Positions 1 to 5,036 of a stretch of DNA of 5,036 bases are shown here, one piece after another (positions within the stretch are counted from its first letter, which is position 1; every line of letters begins with the position of its first letter). The position numbers and the translations under genes were made by a program. The DNA is from Veillonellaceae bacterium (GTDB lineage: Bacteria; Bacillota; Negativicutes; Veillonellales; Veillonellaceae). The stretch covers positions 1 to 5,036 of the forward strand of contig CAAFQR010000017.1 of assembly GCA_900765165.1 (NCBI GenBank). The letters are read 5' to 3'. The notes below the pieces were generated by a model, which worked only from the letters and a program-made list of their open reading frames with translations, made no database searches and was not told the origin of the DNA.

Positions 1-81
1 CTTTGCTTGCTTCGCTGCTTAGAATAATTCTGCTTACTGCCACTCTTAAAATTTTAGAACGTGGTCTTGACAAGGGGCCCA
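1..81. mobile_element. Probable insertion-sequence end, IS3-like terminus
   Basis: The helicase gene stops matching its family abruptly at about base 82, and bases 1-81 contain no helicase-like reading. Read on the plus strand the segment ends in CTTGACAAGGGGCCCA, so it has the TG...CA type of terminus (TG on the minus strand) known from IS3-family elements. It includes the dyads CTTGACAAG (66-74) and GGGCCC (75-80). No transposase reading frame is visible in so short a piece, and the other end and any target duplication lie outside the window. The exact junction is uncertain by a few bases. It could instead be the edge of another rearrangement. The family assignment is inference. Confidence 0.4.
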
Positions 82-984
82 TTATAGAACGAGGACGCTT
101 TTGTTTCTATTTTCATAGTACTTTATAACGGAAAGCGCCGTAAACGTCTTCCCCAGGCCAACACTATCCGCTAAAATACAGCCATTATAACGTTCCAGTT
201 TGTTGATAATCGCTAATGCTGCATCCTTCTGGAAATCATAAAGCATATTCCAAATTTTACTTTGTTTAAAGCCGGTTGCTTCATTCGGAAGTTCATCATC
301 AGAAATATCTTCAAGAAATTCACTAAACACGTGATACAACGTCATGAAGTAAATAAATTCCGGAGAATTTTCATTATAAGCCGTCGTGATGTTATCAATA
401 ACAACATCGGTTACATCCTGAAGTTTTTCTTTATCATTCCATAGAGAATTGAAAGTTTTAATATACGATGCCGAAAAAGGTGCTGCCAAGCGGTTAACCA
501 TATTATAGCTATTATTACCACGCTCACAGCCGATATCAACGGTCGTAAAGCCGTTCATAGGCATATAGGCAACTTCAGCCTCTTTGTTTTCAACAGTAAC
601 AAAACCGCTCATATTTTCACCGGTAACATTAGATTTAAATGTAGCTTTTTTCCGGATCCATTCTGCGCATTCTCTTGCAATAGCTTTTTGCGTCAGCTCA
701 TTACGTAATTTTACTTCAAACTCAGTCCCATATAAGCTTGTTTCACGACTTAACCGTGGAATATAAAACTCACGTTTTTGCTTTTCAGCTTTCTCTTTAA
801 TGAATGTAGGCGAAGTAAATATAAAACGGAATTTATCTACAGATTCCAATTGCTTCTTTAATTCTTTATATGCGTACATGGAGAAGCACGCTGCAGCAAC
901 CGAAATCTTACTACCTCTTTTTATTGTATCCAGCATATCATCGCGCACTATCTCGGATACATTGTCAAAAACCTTCACTTCCAT
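82..984 (-). pseudogene. Truncated PLD-domain SNF2/DEAD-type helicase, N-terminal part only
   Basis: This is the N-terminal 300 residues of a large ATP-dependent DNA helicase/translocase that I recognise as the family with a phospholipase-D-like N-terminal domain, normally around 1000 residues. Counting from the ATG at 990, the PLD-like region covers roughly residues 3-115. A family-specific middle region follows, with a Q-motif-like FQKDA at 253-257 and Walker A (ADSVGLGKT) at 274-282. The frame stops 20 residues after the Walker A lysine, where relatives continue into a segment beginning CPKKL. The DEAH box and the second RecA domain are missing, so the product should lack helicase activity. 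I prefer the ATG at 984 because AAGGAG (993-998) lies 8 bases before it but only 2 before the ATG at 990. Such helicases often sit beside DNA methyltransferase or restriction genes. A residual function for the PLD domain alone cannot be excluded. Confidence 0.8.
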
Positions 985-992
985 CCCCATGT

Positions 993-998
993 CTCCTT
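993..998 (-). promoter_or_regulatory. Ribosome binding site deciding the helicase start
   Basis: AAGGAG on the minus strand is followed after 8 bases by ATG at 984 and after only 2 bases by ATG at 990. The normal spacing favours the inner ATG, which removes the first two residues (Met-Gly) of the longer reading. Confidence 0.6.
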
Positions 999-1075
999 AC
1001 TTCACGATTAACGACAACAGCATTTAAACACTCTATATAAACACTTTTACAGCAGTATATTCTTCTTTACCCTTT

Positions 1076-1105
1076 ATTGTAACAGAAGGCACTTAATTTA
1101 AACAA
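1076..1105 (-). promoter_or_regulatory. Possible promoter of the helicase gene
   Basis: On the minus strand TTGTTT (1100-1105) is followed after 18 bases by TACAAT (1076-1081). The -10 box is preceded by TG plus one base, an extended -10 (TGTTACAAT). It lies about 90 bases upstream of the start codon. The -35 box is poor, so the call rests mainly on the extended -10. Confidence 0.35.
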
Positions 1106-1160
1106 TAAAATTAAAAATTCAAGATTTATACTGTACCGGTATTAGCCCGATAAGTGTAAT

Positions 1161-1212
1161 AAAAAAGCAACAAGACCCAGCGCCATTACCAACGTCAGTC
1201 TCGTTGCTTTTT
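1161..1212 (-). terminator. Intrinsic terminator of the 1250-1957 gene
   Basis: Arms at 1162-1176 and 1198-1212 form a 15-base stem around a 21-base loop. The only non-Watson-Crick position is a G-U wobble in minus-strand RNA but would be an A-C mismatch in plus-strand RNA, so the structure is built for minus-strand transcripts. A run of T follows the right side of the stem on the minus strand. It ends the transcript of the unknown gene and separates it from the helicase gene. Confidence 0.8.
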
Positions 1213-1249
1213 CTTCTTATTTATAGTTTACGTCAAGAAACGCATTCTT

Positions 1250-1957
1250 TTACGAAAGTTGTTTTACATACTCATAAAAATAGCGTGCATCAGCTTTTCT
1301 TCGCGCATTCACTGCATGCTGTTTAGAGTTTCTACGTTCTAAATCCTTATAATATCCCCAAAAAGAATTAGGATTATAAACTCTGGGGTTTTCTGCATAC
1401 AAATTTCTTAAAATGCGTCGACGTGTATTTTCATCTGTTTTAGCATCAGCTCTATAACCCGCAGCATGCCAAATAGATTCTTCACCATAGCTATATTCAC
1501 GGTCATAGGACATTGCCTGTTCCGCCTTTTCATAAAAGTACCCACCATCAGCAAAATCATCATATCCCGATTCATAATTAGCACACATAAAATGTTCTTT
1601 TATAAGCGGGAATATCTTCTTTACTTCTTCCATTGAATACCCAGTTGAAACTATATGTTGACCTTCAGGATACCACCAAGGTTCCCCCTCTACAATTTCT
1701 AAAATATCTTCCTCGTAGAAGTCAGGCCTTTCACAATCAAAAATTTCTTCATAATATTCGTCAATAATATCTAATAATGCTTGTTCCTCAGTACGAACAA
1801 AATACACACCCGTATCTTTGTATTGATATACCGGAAGAGAAAAATCTACTCCTAGCCAATCGCTATGTAACACGGTACCATCTTTTTTCAAATGGTACGG
1901 CTCCATTTCAAATAATCGTTCACATACAAATACACGCCTAATCGTTGAAACACCCAT
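1250..1957 (-). CDS. Hypothetical acidic, aromatic-rich protein, 235 aa
   Basis: I do not recognise this protein. It has no signal peptide, no membrane helix and no cysteine-pair metal site. The centre (about residues 57-90) is strongly acidic. Residues 94-140 are rich in Trp, Tyr and Gly (GEPWWYPEG at 91-99). The C-terminal part, about 178-232, is basic and probably helical, with many Arg, Lys and Tyr, and might bind nucleic acid. I chose the ATG at 1957 because AAAGGTG (1966-1972) lies 8 bases upstream. A TTG at 1975 would give six more residues but overlaps that ribosome binding site. It lies about 108 bases downstream of the HNH gene on the same strand with no terminator visible between them, so the two may share a transcript. 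A strong terminator follows it. Its place between a nuclease and a helicase suggests an accessory or defence role, but that is inference only. Confidence 0.75.
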   Translation of the reverse strand: MGVSTIRRVFVCERLFEMEPYHLKKDGTVLHSDWLGVDFSLPVYQYKDTGVYFVRTEEQALLDIIDEYYEEIFDCERPDFYEEDILEIVEGEPWWYPEGQHIVSTGYSMEEVKKIFPLIKEHFMCANYESGYDDFADGGYFYEKAEQAMSYDREYSYGEESIWHAAGYRADAKTDENTRRRILRNLYAENPRVYNPNSFWGYYKDLERRNSKQHAVNARRKADARYFYEYVKQLS

Positions 1958-1958
1958 G

Positions 1959-1972
1959 ACACACACACCTTT
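1959..1972 (-). promoter_or_regulatory. Ribosome binding site joined to an (AC)5 repeat
   Basis: Plus-strand AC is repeated five times at 1959-1968. On the minus strand this GT run overlaps the end of the Shine-Dalgarno sequence AAAGGTG (1966-1972) and fills the spacer to the ATG at 1957. A change in repeat number would alter the spacing between the two. Confidence 0.5.
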
Positions 1973-2065
1973 CAATAATTAACACACATGCCAATCATAT
2001 ACTGCGAATCATTAAAACCTGCTTCAATTTCTACTACTGTATTCTTTTAAACGGTTATACTCCTA

Positions 2066-2818
2066 TTATTTTATAAACAATACATCTCTATGGTATTCCA
2101 AGTACTGTTTCATCTGTGCGCCCGCTTTCAGGTCCACTTTCATATCCTTATCCAGATACAAGTGCTTCCGATTAAATTCACTAATCGTCCCCGATATAAT
2201 CATATGACCATCGCCTTCAAAGGAAATCAAGCCGTTATCGAATAGTTTATCCATATTCGAGCTCAGCAATAATCCATTTTCCACATCGAGTCGTTCCTTA
2301 TTGCCACACGCAAACCACGGTTTAATATGACTAGCAATCAGCAACCGCGCGTCATTAATCCCCGTTACCACGCAGCGGCTGTCATATTTCCGGAGTAGCT
2401 TGTTCCGGTACTCGCCTTGCCCCACACGCGAGCGCACAATCGCCATCTTCTCAGTAATCGTCAGCGCCGGATCGTCCATAATATTCTCAACAACCTTCGT
2501 CTGATATGCCGAATTGTCTTTCATTTCATAAGAGAACAACCGGAAATGTTTCAGCGCACTTCGATACATGTTATTACCGATTTTGTTCTTCTCAATAAAC
2601 TCGTCCGTACCAAACACGATAGGCAGCGCCGCATCAATCTCAGCTGCGCTCATCTTCAAAAAGCTCTTGCCGATAACTTTGGCGTCCAACATCTCCTGTG
2701 AAATAACCCGCACTGAGCGCCGATATTTCTCAATAGAGCTCTCCGCCAGCGTCGACGTACTACGAAGCCAGTCGCCGAACTGCACCAGCTCCTCATATTT
2801 ATCATCTATCAACGCCAT
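2066..2818 (-). CDS. HNH endonuclease, HNH_2-type, restriction-like
   Basis: The C-terminal half carries a clear HNH nuclease domain of the HNH_2 type, from about residue 130 to 210. Its landmarks are RCVVTG with Cys149, SHIKPW with His164 as the likely metal and catalytic histidine, ENGLLL with Asn181, and NMDKLFDNGL at 188-197. The last HNH position is Asp-type rather than His, which I believe is normal for this subfamily. Residues 5-110 form a helical domain whose pattern (FGDWLRS... SIEKYRR... MYRSALKHFRLF) resembles the SAM-like DNA-binding domain of tyrosine recombinases. Family members are predicted restriction-type DNA endonucleases, and a partner methyltransferase is not present in this window. 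The ATG at 2818 follows a strong AAGGGGG ribosome binding site at 7 bases. The gene is visibly richer in G+C than its neighbour at 1250-1957. The substrate is unknown. Confidence 0.88.
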   Translation of the reverse strand: MALIDDKYEELVQFGDWLRSTSTLAESSIEKYRRSVRVISQEMLDAKVIGKSFLKMSAAEIDAALPIVFGTDEFIEKNKIGNNMYRSALKHFRLFSYEMKDNSAYQTKVVENIMDDPALTITEKMAIVRSRVGQGEYRNKLLRKYDSRCVVTGINDARLLIASHIKPWFACGNKERLDVENGLLLSSNMDKLFDNGLISFEGDGHMIISGTISEFNRKHLYLDKDMKVDLKAGAQMKQYLEYHRDVLFIK

Positions 2819-2832
2819 AAGGGCACCCCCTT
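2819..2832 (-). promoter_or_regulatory. Ribosome binding site inside a small hairpin
   Basis: On the minus strand AAGGG, GGTG, CCCTT forms a perfect 5-base stem with a 4-base loop that pairs the Shine-Dalgarno sequence of the HNH gene with the bases directly before its ATG. It could damp translation of a toxic nuclease. The stem is short, so the effect is uncertain. Confidence 0.4.
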
Positions 2833-2864
2833 TTCACACACAATTTGCAGCAATCTTTATATCA

Positions 2865-2894
2865 ATTATAAAAAAAACTTGCACCAAAGTGCAA
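2865..2894 (-). promoter_or_regulatory. Likely promoter of the HNH gene, overlapping a terminator
   Basis: On the minus strand TTGCAC (2889-2894) is followed after 18 bases by a perfect TATAAT (2865-2870). The start site would fall near 2858, giving a leader of about 40 bases. The -35 box lies in the right arm of the tRNA-cluster terminator and the T-tract forms much of the spacer. Confidence 0.55.
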
Positions 2895-2895
2895 G
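2870..2895 (-). terminator. Second intrinsic terminator of the tRNA cluster
   Basis: CTTGCAC (2878-2884) and GTGCAAG (2889-2895) form a perfect 7-base stem with a 4-base loop. On the minus strand it is followed by eight T (2870-2877), a textbook Rho-independent terminator. Confidence 0.85.
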
Positions 2896-2903
2896 GATCA
2901 TAC

Positions 2904-2937
2904 AAAAAAAGAACACCGCATAAACTGCGATGTTCTT
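2904..2937 (-). terminator. First intrinsic terminator of the tRNA cluster
   Basis: Arms at 2909-2920 and 2926-2937 form a 12-base stem with a 5-base loop directly after tRNA-Val. The single irregular pair is a G-U wobble in minus-strand RNA and would be a mismatch in the opposite strand. Seven T follow on the minus strand (2904-2910). Confidence 0.88.
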
Positions 2938-2943
2938 ATTAAT

Positions 2944-3019
<76 letters not shown>

Positions 3020-3025
3020 ATGTAT

Positions 3026-3102
<77 letters not shown>

Positions 3103-3134
3103 GCTTGTTACCGACCATATTCTCTTACGACATC

Positions 3135-3164
3135 AGTATACCATATCCGCACAGCATCTGAAAA
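3135..3164 (-). promoter_or_regulatory. Probable internal promoter for tRNA-Arg and tRNA-Val
   Basis: On the minus strand TTTTCA (3159-3164) is followed after 18 bases by TATACT (3135-3140), preceded by TG plus one base (TGGTATACT, an extended -10). It sits in the 74-base gap after tRNA-Gly and would start transcription about 25 bases before tRNA-Arg. Confidence 0.5.
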
Positions 3165-3176
3165 TGGGCAAAAAAA

Positions 3177-3250
3177 TGGAGCGGGTGAAGGGAATCGAAC
3201 CCTCGTGACCAGCTTGGAAGGCTGGGGCTCTACCATTGAGCTACACCCGC
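3177..3250 (-). tRNA. tRNA-Gly (anticodon TCC)
   Basis: On the minus strand acceptor GCGGGTG pairs perfectly with CACCCGC. The anticodon stem CCAGC/GCTGG holds CTTCCAA with anticodon TCC, the T-loop is TTCGATT, the discriminator is T and CCA is encoded. Its CCA is followed directly by seven T (3170-3176 on the complement), and only 3 bases lie between it and tRNA-Pro(TGG). Confidence 0.97.
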
Positions 3251-3253
3251 ATA

Positions 3254-3330
3254 TGGTCGGAGCAGCAGGATTCGAACCTGCGACCCCCTGGTCCCAAGCC
3301 AGGTGCGCTACCAAACTGCGCTATGCCCCG
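3254..3330 (-). tRNA. tRNA-Pro (anticodon TGG)
   Basis: On the minus strand acceptor CGGGGCA pairs with TGCTCCG through one G-U pair. The anticodon stem CCTGG/CCAGG encloses CTTGGGA with anticodon TGG, the T-loop is TTCGAAT and CCA is encoded. The starting C1-G72 pair is typical of bacterial proline tRNAs. It is closely similar to tRNA-Pro(CGG), the next upstream gene. Confidence 0.97.
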
Positions 3331-3335
3331 TGAAC

Positions 3336-3359
3336 AAAAAGCCGTCCAAAATGCCGGCT
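3336..3359 (-). terminator. Weak terminator-like hairpin between the two tRNA-Pro genes
   Basis: On the minus strand AGCCG and CGGCT (3355-3359 and 3340-3344) form a 5-base stem around a 10-base loop, followed by a short T run (3336-3340). It would partly stop transcripts leaving tRNA-Pro(CGG), or act as a processing spacer. Confidence 0.35.
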
Positions 3360-3399
3360 AGTAACTGGATTATGTTAAATTTTTGTCGTATAAAAAAAA

Positions 3400-3476
3400 T
3401 GGTCGGGACGACAGGATTTGAACCTGCGACCTCCTGGTCCCGAACCAGGCGCGCTACCAAACTGCGCTACGTCCCG
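3400..3476 (-). tRNA. tRNA-Pro (anticodon CGG)
   Basis: On the minus strand acceptor CGGGACG pairs perfectly with CGTCCCG. The anticodon stem CCTGG/CCAGG encloses TTCGGGA with anticodon CGG, the T-loop is TTCAAAT and CCA is encoded. It is the first gene of the cluster, just downstream of the promoter at 3490-3518, and its CCA is followed directly by eight T. It reads CCG codons, which tRNA-Pro(TGG) can also read by wobble. Confidence 0.97.
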
Positions 3477-3489
3477 TAACAACATTGAT

Positions 3490-3518
3490 AGTATAACACA
3501 GCGATACATGTCGCGCAA
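3490..3518 (-). promoter_or_regulatory. Main promoter of the tRNA cluster
   Basis: On the minus strand TTGCGC (3513-3518) is followed after exactly 17 bases by TATACT (3490-3495), which is preceded by TG plus one base (extended -10). The start site near 3483 lies about 7 bases before the first tRNA. Confidence 0.8.
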
Positions 3519-3575
3519 GTACTTTTTCAAAAAATTTTTACTTTTTGATTCAAAAGTTTATTTTTTCATAAAAAT
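3519..3575 (-). promoter_or_regulatory. AT-rich upstream element with A-tracts
   Basis: Directly upstream of the tRNA promoter the sequence is almost only A and T, with several runs of five or six A or T. This is the usual look of an UP element or curved DNA in front of stable-RNA promoters. No gene lies in 3477-3709, and the rest of that gap is the upstream region of the plus-strand gene at 3710. Confidence 0.5.
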
Positions 3576-3638
3576 ATAGGAACAGTCCCTTTTATAGTAC
3601 AGATATAGCGGTGCAAATTATGATTTCAGAAGACAATA

Positions 3639-3647
3639 TGGTATTAT
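3639..3647 (+). promoter_or_regulatory. Possible extended -10 promoter of the DUF805 gene
   Basis: TGGTATTAT is an extended -10 element about 60 bases before the start codon. No good -35 box is seen at the right distance, so this is tentative. Confidence 0.3.
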
Positions 3648-3709
3648 CAACTCAAAGAAAGAACGTGTGTATTGTTCGAGTGTACAATTTATTTTAAGGA
3701 GAGATTAAC

Positions 3710-4273
3710 ATGAGTTTTAAAATTTGTAATCATTGCGGTAGCCGATTAGATGCCAATGACAATTACTGTCCGAAATGCGGAACTCAATATCAAGCGACTA
3801 CCAACACCCCACAACCTACAGAGGTGGAATATCAAGTAGAGCAAGAACGCAAAAATAAAGGATGGCTATCAAGCTTTATCGGATTTAAGGGCCGACTTCC
3901 TAGAAGTATTTTTCTTAAGGTTATCTTAGGCTATATTCTTACTTGGGCCATCGTTCTCGGAGTTTTAATGTTTTTAGCATACTTGGAAGTAAACCATAAA
4001 ACCCGTATTATTCCCTATTCGGTCGCAATGGGCTTTGTAAAAATACTTGGTCTTACAACAATCTTTTCATTACTCGGTATATCCGCACAAAGAATGCACG
4101 ATCTCAATTATTCAGCTTGGTATTTAGTTGGCTATTATATACTACTAGGTTTCCTATCCTCGTTCCATTTAGGAAATATCTTAGGAATAGCCGCCCTATT
4201 ACCTTATCTAGTATTTGCCTTTAAAGATTCATATCCGTATGAAAACAAATGGGGCAAGCCGTTTAAGTCGTAA
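3710..4273 (+). CDS. Zinc-ribbon DUF805 membrane protein, 187 aa
   Basis: The N-terminus is a zinc ribbon with cysteines at 6, 9, 20 and 23 (CNHC and CPKC). After a polar linker (about 27-50) comes a DUF805 domain. FKGRLPRSIF at 59-68 is its typical entry motif, QRMHDLNYSAW at 127-137 its conserved loop, and FKDSYPYENKWG at 171-182 its typical end. Hydrophobic segments at about 69-92, 105-125, 136-152 and 156-171 suggest four membrane helices with the ribbon in the cytoplasm. DUF805 proteins are inner-membrane proteins of unknown role. AAGGAG at 3696-3701 lies 8 bases before the ATG, so the start is secure. It reads away from the tRNA cluster, and a second zinc-ribbon protein gene follows on the same strand. 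Confidence 0.9.
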   Translation: MSFKICNHCGSRLDANDNYCPKCGTQYQATTNTPQPTEVEYQVEQERKNKGWLSSFIGFKGRLPRSIFLKVILGYILTWAIVLGVLMFLAYLEVNHKTRIIPYSVAMGFVKILGLTTIFSLLGISAQRMHDLNYSAWYLVGYYILLGFLSSFHLGNILGIAALLPYLVFAFKDSYPYENKWGKPFKS

Positions 4274-4274
4274 G

Positions 4275-4366
4275 CACTAACGCATTGGCATAAATTGACC
4301 CACCTGCTACACCGTCATATAATAACAGTATATTATCAGGTGTGTTTTCAGTTAGTGTGATTAGTG
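4275..4366. repeat. Nested inverted repeats and TTAGTG copies around the promoter
   Basis: CACTAAC (4275-4281) is mirrored by GTTAGTG (4351-4357), CACCTG (4301-4306) by CAGGTG (4337-4342), and ATAATA (4319-4324) by TATTAT (4331-4336), all nested around the promoter. TTAGTG also recurs directly at 4352-4357 and 4361-4366, the second next to the ribosome binding site. They may be operator sites or a leader RNA fold, or partly chance. Confidence 0.4.
4295..4323 (+). promoter_or_regulatory. Strong promoter of the second zinc-ribbon gene
   Basis: TTGACC (4295-4300, five of six consensus bases) is followed after 17 bases by a perfect TATAAT (4318-4323). The start site would fall near 4330, leaving a leader of about 48 bases before the ATG at 4378. 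The second gene therefore need not depend on the first one for transcription. Confidence 0.8.
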
Positions 4367-4371
4367 AGGGG
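4366..4371 (+). promoter_or_regulatory. Ribosome binding site deciding the start at 4378
   Basis: GAGGGG lies 6 bases before ATG 4378, whereas the alternative GTG at 4342 has nothing comparable in front of it. The zinc ribbon begins at the ATG, which supports the shorter form. Confidence 0.7.
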
Positions 4372-4377
4372 ATTCGT

Positions 4378-5019
4378 ATGAAGTGTGGTAACTGCGGTAA
4401 AACTATTCCTAACGACAGTAAATTCTGTCCCTTTTGCGGTGTTAAACTCGTTACCGCAGCGCCACAACCTCAGAAGCAGGCTCCTGCGCCTAAGCAAGCT
4501 GCATCAACCTCAGCAAAACGAGCAAATAGCCGAATGCCGCAAGCACAACGAGACGAAAAATTAGCTGCTATTAATACACGATCTACACAATTTCGTCAGC
4601 AACCTGCCGTAAAAGAAAAACGAGGTTGCTTAAGTGGCTGTTTACTATATATCGTCGTTATCGTTCTAGGCTACTTTTTGATTAAAGGCGCCGTAGATGT
4701 AATTTTTTACTTCAAAGCTGCCTCTGACTATAAAGAGGCCATCGTATTAGCAAAACAAGGCGAATGGAGTAAAGTCAGTTATAAGCTTTTTTACGACCAA
4801 CACGAAGACGAAAAGTACCAAGTCTTATTCAACTATGCGTGTGCTCAAGAATACTATGCCAAAGGCGAAGGCGCTATGGCAATCTATTGTTTAAAACAAA
4901 TTCCTGACAGCTACAATGGTGAATTTGCATCGGAAATTCGACAATTCAAAAATACCATTTATCCCTTTGAGAAACAGTATAATGAACAATTCAACAAAAA
5001 ATACGGTGCCATAAAATAA
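4378..5019 (+). CDS. Zinc-ribbon single-pass membrane protein with TPR-like tail, 213 aa
   Basis: The protein starts with a zinc ribbon (Cys 3, 6, 17 and 20, CGNC and CPFC). A flexible linker rich in Ala, Pro, Gln and Lys follows (about 26-83), then one membrane helix at about 84-112, then a helical tail. Residues 115-175 (DYKEAIVLAKQGEW, then FNYACAQEYYAKGEGAMAIY) look like two TPR-type helix pairs, usually protein-binding. The positive KEKR before the helix suggests the ribbon is cytoplasmic and the tail outside, which is inference. The ATG at 4378 has GAGGGG at 6 bases. A GTG at 4342 in frame would add 12 residues but lies close to the likely transcription start and has no ribosome binding site. 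I do not know a function. It shares the ribbon layout with the preceding gene, and a further gene follows directly. Confidence 0.88.
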   Translation: MKCGNCGKTIPNDSKFCPFCGVKLVTAAPQPQKQAPAPKQAASTSAKRANSRMPQAQRDEKLAAINTRSTQFRQQPAVKEKRGCLSGCLLYIVVIVLGYFLIKGAVDVIFYFKAASDYKEAIVLAKQGEWSKVSYKLFYDQHEDEKYQVLFNYACAQEYYAKGEGAMAIYCLKQIPDSYNGEFASEIRQFKNTIYPFEKQYNEQFNKKYGAIK

Positions 5020-5026
5020 TCTACCG

Positions 5027-5035
5027 AAAGGAGGT
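5027..5035 (+). promoter_or_regulatory. Perfect Shine-Dalgarno sequence of a gene beyond the window
   Basis: AAAGGAGGT begins 8 bases after the stop codon of the second zinc-ribbon gene. It shows that a closely spaced, probably co-transcribed gene starts a few bases past the end of the window. Confidence 0.75.
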
Positions 5036-5036
5036 C

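Noticed and set aside
67..88. Outward promoter at the insertion-sequence end (TTGACA at 67-72, TATAGA at 83-88)
   Set aside because: The spacing is only 10 bases, far too short for a working promoter.
262..1027. Three short plus-strand frames opposite the helicase fragment
   Set aside because: The minus strand encodes a recognisable helicase here, and the plus frames lack ribosome binding sites.
2417..2942. Plus-strand open frames opposite the HNH gene
   Set aside because: They are shadows of the minus-strand HNH gene, with no ribosome binding site and no recognisable protein pattern.
3540..3575. Hairpin ACTTTT/AAAAGT with T-tract as a terminator
   Set aside because: It is composed only of A-T pairs and lies upstream of divergent genes. 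It is better explained as AT-rich upstream promoter DNA.

Overview
The window looks like chromosomal DNA of a low-GC Firmicute. The AT-rich sequence, strong AAGGAG-type ribosome binding sites, CCA-encoding tRNA genes and paired zinc-ribbon membrane proteins would fit a member of the Negativicutes such as Veillonella. That placement is my inference and was not tested by any search.

Layout from left to right. Bases 1-81 look like the end of an insertion sequence. They abut, and apparently break, a minus-strand gene (82-984) for a large helicase with a phospholipase-D-like N-terminal domain, of which only the part up to Walker A plus about 20 residues remains. Upstream of it lies an unrecognised acidic and aromatic-rich protein gene (1250-1957, minus) with its own intrinsic terminator. 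Next is an HNH endonuclease gene (2066-2818, minus). These three minus-strand genes form a small accessory, probably defence-related, block: a helicase of a type often seen with DNA-modification or restriction genes, an unknown protein, and an HNH nuclease. Base composition differs between the last two (see findings), so they may have separate origins.

The middle (2944-3476) is a minus-strand cluster of five tRNA genes. In transcription order they are Pro(CGG), Pro(TGG), Gly(TCC), Arg(TCT) and Val(TAC). A strong promoter with an AT-rich upstream element precedes it and two tandem intrinsic terminators follow it. A weak hairpin, T-tracts directly after two CCA ends and a likely internal promoter suggest it is read as more than one transcription unit.

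The right side (3710-5019) is on the plus strand and encodes two small membrane proteins that both begin with a CxxC...CxxC zinc ribbon. One continues into a DUF805 membrane domain, the other into a single membrane helix and a helical, TPR-like tail. The second has its own near-consensus promoter. A perfect Shine-Dalgarno sequence at the very end of the window shows that another gene starts just outside.

I found no CRISPR array, no retron or toxin-antitoxin structure and no complete mobile element. The least explained item is the 235-residue protein between the helicase and the HNH nuclease.
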